DNA of 56,916 bases, from assembly GCA_002315855.1 (NCBI GenBank), contig DCIG01000070.1, positions 1-56,916 of the forward strand, in the 5' to 3' direction. The notes below the pieces were generated by a model. That model was not told the origin of the DNA. It saw nothing but the letters and a program-made list of their open reading frames with translations, and searched no databases. Source of the stretch: Lentisphaeria bacterium UBA1732 (GTDB lineage Bacteria > Verrucomicrobiota > Lentisphaeria > Victivallales > UBA1829). Position numbers and translations under genes: made by a program. This document shows, piece after piece, positions 33,963 to 42,056 of the stretch (position 1 is the stretch's first letter; each line of letters starts with the position of its first letter).

Positions 33963-35228
33963 ATGAACAAGAGATTTTTGACAGCAGCACTGGTTATTAT
34001 GGGCGGGGCAACCCTGTTCGCAGGGGATGCAGTTCGATTCCGCGGAGAAAATTCGCAGGGGATGTTCACCGAAGAGAAGGGGCTATTGAAGAGCTGGCCG
34101 GAAACGGGTTTGACCCCGAAATGGACTTATACCGGACTCGGCGAAGGGTGGACGAGCGTGATCAAGGCCGGGAAACACCTTTATATTTCCGGAAGCAATA
34201 TGAGCGAGAAAAAGGAGATGGTGGTGTGTCTGGATTTGGACGGCAAGAAAGTCTGGCAGACCTCCACGGGAGCAAGATGGGAACGGTCCTTTCCCGGAGC
34301 AAGAAGCACACCGACTTATGCGGCGGGAGAGAAAGAAGGCGAAGGACGTCTTCTGGTTGCAACCGGACCGGGGACAGTTGTCTGCCTGAACGCGGCAGAC
34401 GGAAAGATTTTGTGGCAGAAAGACATTGCGACTGAATACGGTTCCAAATTCGGCATGTGGGCAATGGCAGAATGTCTCGTGGTCAAAGACGGACTGGTTT
34501 TCGTAACCGCAGGGGGGAGCAAGGCATTGGTTGTGGCACTGAAGATAGCGGACGGCTCTGTGGCATGGGCCTCGAAACCGAATAACGATACACTGGCGTA
34601 TGTTACTCCTGCAATCGTGAAAGACCAGCTGGTCGTTATGACCGCAACCAAGGTGAACGGAATCAATCTCAAAGACGGGACCGTAATGTGGGAAGATAAT
34701 TTCGCCAAGACCGCGAAATTCAGCGGGATGGGCGGTGTCAACTGCAATTCACCGACAGTGAGCGGGAATCGTTTCTTCGTGTCCGCCGGTTACAATCAGG
34801 GCAGTGTGCTGTATGAGCTGAACGAAGACGGGAAAGGCGTCAAGGCTCTCTGGACCAATCAGGCACTGGACCCGCATCATGACTGCACCGTGCTGATTGA
34901 CGGCAAACTGTACGGGTCGAACTGGACCAGCAACAACAGCGGCAATTGGATGTGCGTGGACTGGGAAACCGGCAAGACGATTTATGAAACCGCCTGGGGC
35001 AATCTCGGAAAAGGCAGTGTCATTTATGCCGATGGACTGATGTATCTGTATGAAGAAAAGCGCGGTACACTGGCGATCGCCAAGCCGGGGGACAAATTTG
35101 AAGTCATCAGCAGCTTCCAGGTGAAATTCGGCAACAAGGAACACTGGGCGCATCCCACAATCTGCGACGGTGTGATGTACGTGCGTCATGGCGATGCAGT
35201 TGCCGCATTTGACATCAAAGCAAAATAA
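33963..35228 (+). CDS. Secreted PQQ-like beta-propeller protein
   Basis: The 421-residue protein has a cleavable signal (MNKRFLTAALVIMGGATLFAGDA) and then repeats of the quinoprotein-alcohol-dehydrogenase-like propeller, with W-motifs such as VCLDLDGKKVWQTS, VCLNAADGKILWQKD and VALKIADGSVAWASK. PQQ-coordinating residues are not identifiable, so it may be a structural propeller rather than a quinoprotein enzyme. GAGGAG lies about 10 bases before the ATG. It has its own consensus promoter, ends at a set of CCGGCAG inverted repeats, and precedes the isoprenoid/redox operon that encodes four more propellers. Confidence 0.85.
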   Translation: MNKRFLTAALVIMGGATLFAGDAVRFRGENSQGMFTEEKGLLKSWPETGLTPKWTYTGLGEGWTSVIKAGKHLYISGSNMSEKKEMVVCLDLDGKKVWQTSTGARWERSFPGARSTPTYAAGEKEGEGRLLVATGPGTVVCLNAADGKILWQKDIATEYGSKFGMWAMAECLVVKDGLVFVTAGGSKALVVALKIADGSVAWASKPNNDTLAYVTPAIVKDQLVVMTATKVNGINLKDGTVMWEDNFAKTAKFSGMGGVNCNSPTVSGNRFFVSAGYNQGSVLYELNEDGKGVKALWTNQALDPHHDCTVLIDGKLYGSNWTSNNSGNWMCVDWETGKTIYETAWGNLGKGSVIYADGLMYLYEEKRGTLAIAKPGDKFEVISSFQVKFGNKEHWAHPTICDGVMYVRHGDAVAAFDIKAK

Positions 35229-35289
35229 AATCCGGCAGGAGCAGACAATCCGGCAGATATGGAAGAAAGAAGCAGCTGTCTGCCGGATT
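35229..35289 (+). promoter_or_regulatory. Competing hairpins after the propeller gene
   Basis: AATCCGGCAG occurs twice (35229-35238 and 35247-35256), and its exact complement CTGCCGGATT lies at 35280-35289. Either left copy can pair with the right arm. There is no T run after it, so this is not a plain intrinsic terminator. Confidence 0.7.
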
Positions 35290-35294
35290 CAGAT

Positions 35295-35350
35295 ATTCTG
35301 ATTTGCAGAGATTCGACCGCTTTTTTGAGGGGAAATCGGCAAATCAGAAT
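35295..35350 (+). promoter_or_regulatory. Perfect 12-bp inverted repeat in operon leader
   Basis: ATTCTGATTTGC (35295-35306) and GCAAATCAGAAT (35339-35350) enclose a 32-base loop containing a T6 run. With the hairpins just before, it makes the gap ahead of the radical SAM gene highly structured; control of read-through is possible. Confidence 0.65.
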
Positions 35351-35455
35351 TCCATTTCAGGTGTTAAGGTGAAATGATATTTGCGGGCAGAGAAACTGTC
35401 CTGCATGATTCTGCTCCATTGATTTTCAATTTTCCATGTTTACAAGGTATTTCCA

Positions 35456-36382
35456 ATGACCCGACAATCTTTAATCGAGCTTCTGTCAATTCCTGAAGAT
35501 TCTCAGGAAGCAGAAGCCATGCGACTTGAGGCAAATGCACTGTCGCACCGCCGTTTCCACGACACGAGTTTACTTCTGGGGCAAATCGGTGTGGAACGAC
35601 ACGCCTGTCCCGCCTCATGCAAGTTTTGCAGTTTTTCCGAAGGAGTCTTTCACGACAGCAGAATCAACGTTGACATTCCGACGATTGTTGAAATGGCAAA
35701 AGCCTTTTGCGCGACAGGAGAGATAAAAGCCCTGTTTCTGATGAGTATGCACGATTTTGATGCGCCGATTCTATGCAAGCTCGTGGAGAAAGTGCGCGGT
35801 GTCATCCCCGAAAAAACAGAAATCGTATTCAATATCGGAGACTGTCCTGATGCGTGGTGGAAAGAATTCAAGGCAGCGGGGGTGTCCGGCGCATATCATG
35901 TATGCCGTCTTCGCGAGGGAATTGATTCACAGCTGGCCCCGGAAGACCGCAAAGCGACCATCCGGGCGATTCGCGGCAACGGATTGAAGTGGTATTACTG
36001 CTGCGAACCGATAGGACCAGAGCATACGAATGAAGAACTTGCCGATGCGATTCTTTTAGGAAACGAGCTGGGATGCTTCCAGCATGCGGCAATGGCACGC
36101 GTGAATTTCCCGGGAAGTCCGCTTGCAAAATACGGTGAAATTTCCAAACGCCGGCTTGCGCAGGTTGTTGCGGCCGTAACGCTGGCTTCGGAAGATAATC
36201 CCGAACTTGGCAGTATTGCAGTACATGAGCCTGATTTTCCGGGGTTATGTTCCGGCGCGAACTCGGTTTATGCGGAATGCGGCTTCAATCCGCGTGATTT
36301 GGAAACGCATACGGAGAACGGACGAGGCAACAGTGTAGCCAAAATGGTCTCAATGCTGACCGAAGCCGGGTGGCGTCCATGA
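35456..36382 (+). CDS. BioB-like radical SAM enzyme
   Basis: The 308-residue TIM-barrel radical SAM protein has the cluster motif C51-x3-C55-x2-C58 (CPASCKFCSFS), then ALFLMSMHDFDAP, the YHVCRLREGID region and a BioB/HydE-like end (LCSGANSVYAECGFNPRD). Relatives make biotin, methylornithine or the hydrogenase dithiolate, or modify other small molecules. Biotin synthesis is unlikely because no bio genes are nearby. It opens an operon with a second radical SAM enzyme and isoprenoid enzymes, and overlaps the next gene as ATGA. Confidence 0.85.
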   Translation: MTRQSLIELLSIPEDSQEAEAMRLEANALSHRRFHDTSLLLGQIGVERHACPASCKFCSFSEGVFHDSRINVDIPTIVEMAKAFCATGEIKALFLMSMHDFDAPILCKLVEKVRGVIPEKTEIVFNIGDCPDAWWKEFKAAGVSGAYHVCRLREGIDSQLAPEDRKATIRAIRGNGLKWYYCCEPIGPEHTNEELADAILLGNELGCFQHAAMARVNFPGSPLAKYGEISKRRLAQVVAAVTLASEDNPELGSIAVHEPDFPGLCSGANSVYAECGFNPRDLETHTENGRGNSVAKMVSMLTEAGWRP

Positions 36383-36984
36383 AAAAACTTGTTATCTGTA
36401 CCTGCCGGACCTATCACAGGATTCCGCAGAATATTTTGAATGAAGCGGTAAAAACTGCGACAGACGCGGGGATAACATGTGAAATCGTGCCGGATCTTTG
36501 TCGTGAAGGGGCATCCGGCGGGAAGAAATTCGATGATGAGACATTCGTTTTCGCCTGTCAGACACGAGCTGTCAAGGCAATGTTCGGACAGGAGACGAAC
36601 TGCATGGACATACGTGAAATTTCTGAAGAAAAGATTCAGAAAGCAGTGAAAAGCCTTGTTGAACCCGAAGAATGGATTCCGTGGTTTCCCGTCATTGACG
36701 AAACACGCTGCATCCAATGCGGAAAATGTGCAGATTTCTGCATGTTCGGAGTTTATGCGAAAGAAGATGGACGAATACGCGTTGTTCATCCTGCTTCCTG
36801 CAAGACGGATTGTCCGGCATGTTCCAGAATCTGCCCTGCGAATGCAATCATTTTTCCGAAATCCAACGAAGCCCGCCTGAATGGTGCGTTGCCTGAAGCC
36901 GTCAAGCCGTCTTCCGAAGATCAGACCTCTTTCCGCGAGCGTTTGGAATACCGGAAAAAAGTACGGCTTTTCCGCGAAAATTAA
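36379..36984 (+). CDS. Dicluster 4Fe-4S protein with thioredoxin-like N-domain
   Basis: The 201-residue protein has an N-terminal domain (1-85) starting KKLVICTCRTYHR with conserved-looking cysteines (CTCR, DLCREG, FACQ), reminiscent of the sulfur-relay or heterodisulfide-reductase-like small domains. Two [4Fe-4S] motifs follow: CIQCGKCADFC (about 112-122) and the variant CKTDCPACSRICP (about 141-153). The C-terminus is a basic helix. It is coupled by ATGA to the BioB-like enzyme, so it could supply electrons for SAM cleavage. The substrate is unknown. Confidence 0.75.
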   Translation: MKKLVICTCRTYHRIPQNILNEAVKTATDAGITCEIVPDLCREGASGGKKFDDETFVFACQTRAVKAMFGQETNCMDIREISEEKIQKAVKSLVEPEEWIPWFPVIDETRCIQCGKCADFCMFGVYAKEDGRIRVVHPASCKTDCPACSRICPANAIIFPKSNEARLNGALPEAVKPSSEDQTSFRERLEYRKKVRLFREN

Positions 36985-36999
36985 GGGGAGTTCCGGGCA

Positions 37000-38196
37000 A
37001 TGAATTCTTCCTCCATAGCACGAATCCTGGCGGGATGTTCCTGGCGGGTCCAACGGAATCTTTTGCGTTTCGCCTTGAACGGTCATCGCACCGTCCGTGC
37101 GTTTGAACAAAGGATACGGGAGGGGAAACCGTTTTTTCCTGCATTTCTGATGCTGTCCATCACGAATCAATGCAATCTGCGATGCCGCGGCTGCTGGGTT
37201 TCCCAAACGAAGCCGAGCAGCCAGCTATCCCTGAATCAAATACAGGGGATTATTGATACAGCGGCAAAATACAGGTCGTATTTTTTCGGGATATTAGGAG
37301 GCGAGCCGTTATTTTATCCTGAACTGCTGACGATATTCCGGAAGAATCCGAAAGTCTATTTCCAGCTGTATACCAACGGAACAATGCTTGATGAGAAAAT
37401 TGCCGGAGAACTGGCAAAACTCGGAAATGTTACGCCATTAATCAGCATAGAGGGACTGGAAACGGAATCCCGTCGCAGACGCGGCAGAGATGATGTTTTC
37501 GCACGCTCCATTTCAGGTCTGGAGGCGGCAGTCCGCGCGAAACTTTTCACCGGAGTAACCGCAAGCATCAACATGAAAAACTTTGATGAGCTTGTGAGCC
37601 GGGATTATCTGGATTTTCTGGTCAGCAAGGGGGTTCATTATATTTGGTATTTTATTTATCGCCCATGCGGTCCCGACCCGGACTGTTCCAATGCACTGGA
37701 CCGGGAACATGTCCTGAAATTGAGGCGATTTCTTGTGGAGCAGCGCAAAACTGCAAAAATTCTGATTCTGGACGCATACTGGGATGCAGACGGACATGCA
37801 CAGTGCCCCGGTGCAATGGGGCTTTCCCACCATATCGCACCGAACGGGGCTGTTGAATTTTGTCCGATTTTACAGTCGGCAGGCGGATTCCTGAACGAAG
37901 ATTCCTCCAATCTGGAAGAAATTTTCCAAAAGGAAACGATTCTGTCCAATCTGCGGCAATTCAGCACAAAACAGGGGCGCGACTGCATGGTCATCCGCTC
38001 TCCGCATGAACTGCTGGAAGAGCTGAAAAAAAATCATGCACAGGATTCTTCGGGACGTTCCGCATTTTATCGTGAACTGGAGGAGCGCACACCTATGCCG
38101 TGCCATGATGTTCCCGGCGGTGAAATACCTGAAAAATCCGCGATGTACCGTTTCGGGAAACGCAATTACTTTTTCGGATTCGGAGCATACGGATGA
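37000..38196 (+). CDS. Radical SAM enzyme with SPASM-like C-terminus
   Basis: The 398-residue protein has C58-x3-C62-x2-C65 (CNLRCRGC), the GGEP SAM-binding motif in ILGGEPLFYPEL, and a C-terminal region with added cysteines (HAQCPGA, VEFCPI, GRDCMV). The start LSITNQCNLRCRGCW and the pattern LYTNGTML resemble HpnH-like and SPASM enzymes; HpnH adds adenosyl to hopene. Given the adjacent cyclase and prenyl synthase genes, action on an isoprenoid is an attractive inference only. It overlaps the next gene as ATGA and lies 15 bases after the Fe-S gene. Confidence 0.85.
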   Translation: MNSSSIARILAGCSWRVQRNLLRFALNGHRTVRAFEQRIREGKPFFPAFLMLSITNQCNLRCRGCWVSQTKPSSQLSLNQIQGIIDTAAKYRSYFFGILGGEPLFYPELLTIFRKNPKVYFQLYTNGTMLDEKIAGELAKLGNVTPLISIEGLETESRRRRGRDDVFARSISGLEAAVRAKLFTGVTASINMKNFDELVSRDYLDFLVSKGVHYIWYFIYRPCGPDPDCSNALDREHVLKLRRFLVEQRKTAKILILDAYWDADGHAQCPGAMGLSHHIAPNGAVEFCPILQSAGGFLNEDSSNLEEIFQKETILSNLRQFSTKQGRDCMVIRSPHELLEELKKNHAQDSSGRSAFYRELEERTPMPCHDVPGGEIPEKSAMYRFGKRNYFFGFGAYG

Positions 38197-39674
38197 GCGA
38201 ACCCATACAGACCGTTCCACAGGAGCAGTGCATCCGGGAAAAAATCCGTCAGGCGGCATCTTCACTGGTGCAGTCCGCCGGACTGAAACCGCCGCTTAAT
38301 CTGACGCTTTTGAAACGATATACGGCGCAACTGGTTGAAAAGCTTGGTTTGGGTAATCAAGGGGTTGAGCATTTTGCGATGATTATGCTGAACAATGCAG
38401 TCTGGGAAACATATTTTCCTCATATTGCATTGAACCAGAGACTTCTGCTTTTGCCGTTCTGTCTGAGAAAACAGCCCGGCTGTACCGCAGCACACGATGA
38501 ACTGGGGTTGATTTGCCGTGGATGCGGACAATGCAGTATTCCGCATCTTTCCGATGCCGCAGATGCACTTGATATGCCGGTTTTGGTTGCGGAATCAAGT
38601 TCTGCTGTAAGCGAATGGGTGGAACGCGGCGATATTCAGGCGGTGGTGGGTGTGTCCTGTCTGGAATCACTGGAAAAATCTTTTTCGGCAATGCTCCGCT
38701 GTGCGGTTCCGGGGATTGCCGTGCCACTGCTTCGGGACGGCTGTAAAGATACGGTATTTGACTACGAAGAACTGCGCAGAGCCATGTCTGTACCGCAGAA
38801 TGAAACGGTGCATTCATTCACTTACCATTTGATCCGGCAGACAGTCAATGAGTTGTTTACGCCTGCCGGACTGGAGGAGTTTATTCCTGACAATATGCTT
38901 CGAGAAGAGGCAATCCATGCCCTCAGTGCGCATGGGAAACATTATCGTCCGCTGATTGCAGGCGGATGCTATGCCGCCCTGGTGCCGGAACAAACGGAAC
39001 TACCCGTTTATCTGAAGCCGATTGCATTGGCTGTGGAGTGTTTTCACAAGGCTTCCTTGATTCATGACGATATTGAGGACAGTGATGACGAGCGTTATCA
39101 TGAACCGGCTTTGCATAAGAGAATCGGGCTGGCCGCAGCACTGAATCTGGGGGACTATTTGATTGGCATCGGATACAAGCTGTTCTGCCATGATTCGATA
39201 CCTCAGGGGAAATGTGCGGAACTTTCTTCGGAAGCCTCACTGGCGCATTGTGAACTGTCTCTCGGACAGGCCCGTGAGTTTGAGGCACTCCAACAGCAGA
39301 ATCTCCGACAGGAAGACTGTCTGGAGATTTACCGATTGAAAACGTCTCCAGCATTTCGAGTGGCATTGTTTGCGGGAGCGATTGCGGCAGGGCGATTCCA
39401 TGAGTTCCGCGAACTTCTTCAGGCATTTTCCGACAAGCTGGGTGTGGCATATCAGTTATTTGACGATTTGGAGGATGCGGAAGAAAATTCGGCATCCATT
39501 GTTGATGTCCTGATGAAGACGAACAACTGGGGACGCGAAGCCGCCAGAGAAGAAGCAATTCGCATGTATCATGTTCAACATGAAGAGATATATGAAATTT
39601 TGGAACAGCTTGACGATGTGCCGCTGAAAATATTTCTGTACCGTTTGACCGGAAAGGTGCTGAAAGATGTTTGA
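38193..39674 (+). CDS. DUF116-polyprenyl diphosphate synthase fusion
   Basis: The 493-residue protein joins two domains. Residues about 20-205 match DUF116: LLLPFCLRKQPGC, GLICRGCGQCSI and AVVGVSCLESLEK, with a likely metal-binding Cys cluster. Residues about 215-493 are an E-type prenyl synthase: KHYRPLI, first Asp-rich motif D292-D293-I-E-D296, QLFDDLEDAEE with D424-D425-L-E-D428, and the usual all-helix pattern. It should condense isopentenyl units made by the MEP pathway (ispF is at 5.96 kb). Chain length cannot be judged safely. Both neighbours overlap it. Confidence 0.88.
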   Translation: MSEPIQTVPQEQCIREKIRQAASSLVQSAGLKPPLNLTLLKRYTAQLVEKLGLGNQGVEHFAMIMLNNAVWETYFPHIALNQRLLLLPFCLRKQPGCTAAHDELGLICRGCGQCSIPHLSDAADALDMPVLVAESSSAVSEWVERGDIQAVVGVSCLESLEKSFSAMLRCAVPGIAVPLLRDGCKDTVFDYEELRRAMSVPQNETVHSFTYHLIRQTVNELFTPAGLEEFIPDNMLREEAIHALSAHGKHYRPLIAGGCYAALVPEQTELPVYLKPIALAVECFHKASLIHDDIEDSDDERYHEPALHKRIGLAAALNLGDYLIGIGYKLFCHDSIPQGKCAELSSEASLAHCELSLGQAREFEALQQQNLRQEDCLEIYRLKTSPAFRVALFAGAIAAGRFHEFRELLQAFSDKLGVAYQLFDDLEDAEENSASIVDVLMKTNNWGREAAREEAIRMYHVQHEEIYEILEQLDDVPLKIFLYRLTGKVLKDV

Positions 39675-40449
39675 TATGGATTTTCTGAAAACATGTGCAT
39701 CGGGATTCCAGCGGATGAGTGATGAAGCACAAATGATTCTTCGGGAAACCGTATCGTCTCAACAAACTTCAGATGGACTTTTTCCTGACCGAAGCGGACA
39801 TGGAGACTTGTATTACACTTTATTCGGGCTGTGTCTGGCGTACATTTCCGATGCAGAAATCAAACGCGAAATCTGCATTCAAACTCTGAAACAGGCGTCT
39901 CCTGCGGATCTTGTACACAGGGCGGCTTTGACCCATTGCCGGAATTTGCTGAAACTGATGCAGCTTCCGAAACTCATGCAGAATCTTTCTTTTCCTGTCC
40001 CGAAATTTGAATTTCCGGATTTGCCTGACGAAGCATTCCCGCAAGGAGATCGATATTCGCCCTATTCATGTTTTCTGCGGAATGATACAGCGACAGATCT
40101 TTCTCCGTACCGCCTGACGAACGGTCTGTATTCAAATTGGAAAGGCTCTTCGGAATACGGAGTTACCGCCACGGCGGCGGCTCTGTGTCTGCATCCTGAC
40201 GAATCTACGGCGGCGGCACTGGCGGCACTGCAACATGAGGACGGGACTTTTCCCCATGGAGACTTGCTTTCGACAGCGGTATCCCTGTATGCGCTTCACC
40301 GGACGGGATACAAGGCGAAATACGGGGTGCGTGGATTTCTGTGCGAATGTTTCCGTCCCAATGGACTTTTTGCGGCTGAGCCGAATGATTCAATCGGGGA
40401 TATGGAATATACGGTTTACGGACTTCTTGCCATGGGGGCGGCGAAATGA
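39667..40449 (+). CDS. Prenyltransferase/squalene-cyclase-repeat protein, small
   Basis: The 260-residue protein shows alpha-alpha barrel repeats like those of protein prenyltransferase beta subunits and squalene-hopene cyclases: SSQQTSDGLFPDRSGHGDLYYTLFGL (about 30-55), ALAALQHEDGTFPHGDLLSTAVSLYAL (about 183-209), and RPNGLFAAEPNDSIGDMEYTVYGL (about 228-251). It lacks a DxDD motif. It could be a half-barrel that pairs with the next, larger protein. It overlaps the prenyl synthase by 8 bases and the next gene by 4. Confidence 0.8.
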   Translation: MFDMDFLKTCASGFQRMSDEAQMILRETVSSQQTSDGLFPDRSGHGDLYYTLFGLCLAYISDAEIKREICIQTLKQASPADLVHRAALTHCRNLLKLMQLPKLMQNLSFPVPKFEFPDLPDEAFPQGDRYSPYSCFLRNDTATDLSPYRLTNGLYSNWKGSSEYGVTATAAALCLHPDESTAAALAALQHEDGTFPHGDLLSTAVSLYALHRTGYKAKYGVRGFLCECFRPNGLFAAEPNDSIGDMEYTVYGLLAMGAAK

Positions 40450-42056
40450 CTGAAAAACTGAAACAATACATTTTGTCCCATCGCAGTGAAGACGGCTTTT
40501 TTGAAGGACATCTTTCAAGTTCGGCCGTATCAACCGCAGTGGCATGTGTCGCGCTGGAGCTTTTCGGCGGACAGGATAGCGCAGTTTCTGAGGGGCAGAA
40601 GTGGCTGCTGTCGCATCAAAATCCAGACGGATTGTATGGCGATTCGCCGGAATCTCCATCCAATCTGACTGCAACCTTTTTGGCATATTCCGCATTGCAG
40701 AAAAAATATCGTGATGATGTTCAGAGAGCCGGAAACTACCTGAATGAGGTGTTCGGCGGATTGTCGTTTGAAGCGGTTCGAGGCGGACTCCTGAAAGAAT
40801 ACGGGAAGGATTTGACGTTTTCGGTTCCACTGCTGGCATTGGCGACCGCATCAGGCTTTTTCGAGGATGCAGTCCACGCATGGCGCAACATGCCGAATTT
40901 CCCGTTTGAAGCGTCCCTGCTGCCGGAATCATGGTTTAAGTTTTTACGGCTTCCCGTGGTAAGCTATGCAATTCCGGCATTGATTTGTGTCGGACTTGCG
41001 CAGCTGCGGTATCGTCCGGACAAACTTCGTTCCTTGGCAGTCCGAAAAGCACTCTGTGTGCTGACGAAAAAACAACCGGAAGACGGAGGCTTTCTCGAAG
41101 CTGCGCCGCTGACCGGATTCTGTGTGATTTGCCTGTGTGCGGCGGGACTGCGTGAACATCCCGCAACCAAACGGGCAGTGCAGTTCCTGCTGGAAAGTCA
41201 GCGTCCAGACGGGGCTTGGCCGATTGACCGGGATTTGCGTTTATGGACGACCTCGCTTGCGCTGGATGCGCTTGCGCCTGTCCTATCGGATGATGAAAAA
41301 AGGTTTTACCGAAAGAAACTTCTGAATGTGCAGACGAAAACAGTCCATCCGTTTACTCGTTCGGAGCCAGGCGGATGGGCATGGACAACGCATTCCGGCG
41401 GAGTTCCCGATGCCGATGACACGTCTGCGGCATTGATTGCTCTTCATGAACTTGGAGAAGGGGCATCTGCGGGAGTATGTCAGGGAATCACCTGGCTCCT
41501 GAATCTCCAAAATTCAGACGGCGGCATTCCGACGTTTTGCAAAGGATGGGGGCGGCTTCCGTTTGACCGGAGCTGTCCGGATATTTCGGCTCACGCTTAC
41601 AAAGCATTTTCTCTGTATGAGAACGAGCTTCCTCAAAATCTGCGGGAGAGAGTCATTCAGGCAAAAAAGCGCATTTTGCGTTATCTGCAACATGTTCAGC
41701 GTGAGGATGGGGCCTTCATTCCGCTTTGGTTCGGAGATCAGACCAATCCGACGAAGGAAGCACCTGCTTACGGAAGCGCGGTTGTCCTGTCTCATCTCAA
41801 AGGAGAACAACTTCCGTTTTTGGAGAAGACCAGAGCCTATCTGAATTTGATTCGCGGGAAAGACGGACTGTGGGGAACGGTGAGTGTGTCTGCACGGTGT
41901 GCCTCCGCACTTAATATGGATGGCAGTTTCCTGAAAACGTATGCGGAACATCCTGAAACACTTCCACTCGAACCAATCGGACTTTATTTCGCACACCTCT
42001 GGTACAGTGAAGAACTTTATGCTCCGATTTTTTTAGCAAAGGCGGTGAAATCATGA
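40446..42056 (+). CDS. Squalene-hopene-cyclase-like class II terpene cyclase
   Basis: The 536-residue protein has at least five QW-type repeats (WLLSHQNPDGLYGD, FLLESQRPDGAWPID, WLLNLQNSDGGIP, YLQHVQREDGAF, YLNLIRGKDGLWG). It also has the class II protonation motif PDADDTSAALIAL with D322-A-D324-D325, matching the DxDD of squalene-hopene and copalyl-type cyclases. It is shorter than typical SHC (about 630) and lacks the usual FGRWGxNYxYGT end, having LWFGDQTNPTKEAPAYGSA instead. It is therefore a divergent cyclase, likely acting on the product of the adjacent prenyl synthase. ATGA overlaps couple it on both sides. Confidence 0.85.
   Translation: MTEKLKQYILSHRSEDGFFEGHLSSSAVSTAVACVALELFGGQDSAVSEGQKWLLSHQNPDGLYGDSPESPSNLTATFLAYSALQKKYRDDVQRAGNYLNEVFGGLSFEAVRGGLLKEYGKDLTFSVPLLALATASGFFEDAVHAWRNMPNFPFEASLLPESWFKFLRLPVVSYAIPALICVGLAQLRYRPDKLRSLAVRKALCVLTKKQPEDGGFLEAAPLTGFCVICLCAAGLREHPATKRAVQFLLESQRPDGAWPIDRDLRLWTTSLALDALAPVLSDDEKRFYRKKLLNVQTKTVHPFTRSEPGGWAWTTHSGGVPDADDTSAALIALHELGEGASAGVCQGITWLLNLQNSDGGIPTFCKGWGRLPFDRSCPDISAHAYKAFSLYENELPQNLRERVIQAKKRILRYLQHVQREDGAFIPLWFGDQTNPTKEAPAYGSAVVLSHLKGEQLPFLEKTRAYLNLIRGKDGLWGTVSVSARCASALNMDGSFLKTYAEHPETLPLEPIGLYFAHLWYSEELYAPIFLAKAVKS

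Noticed and set aside
33963..35228. PQQ-dependent alcohol dehydrogenase
   Set aside because: Propeller repeats are clear, but no adjacent-Cys disulfide, haem c domain or identifiable PQQ ligands were seen.
35456..36382. Authentic biotin synthase
   Set aside because: Similarity to BioB is in the fold and C-terminus only; no other biotin gene is nearby, and the neighbours are isoprenoid and redox genes.
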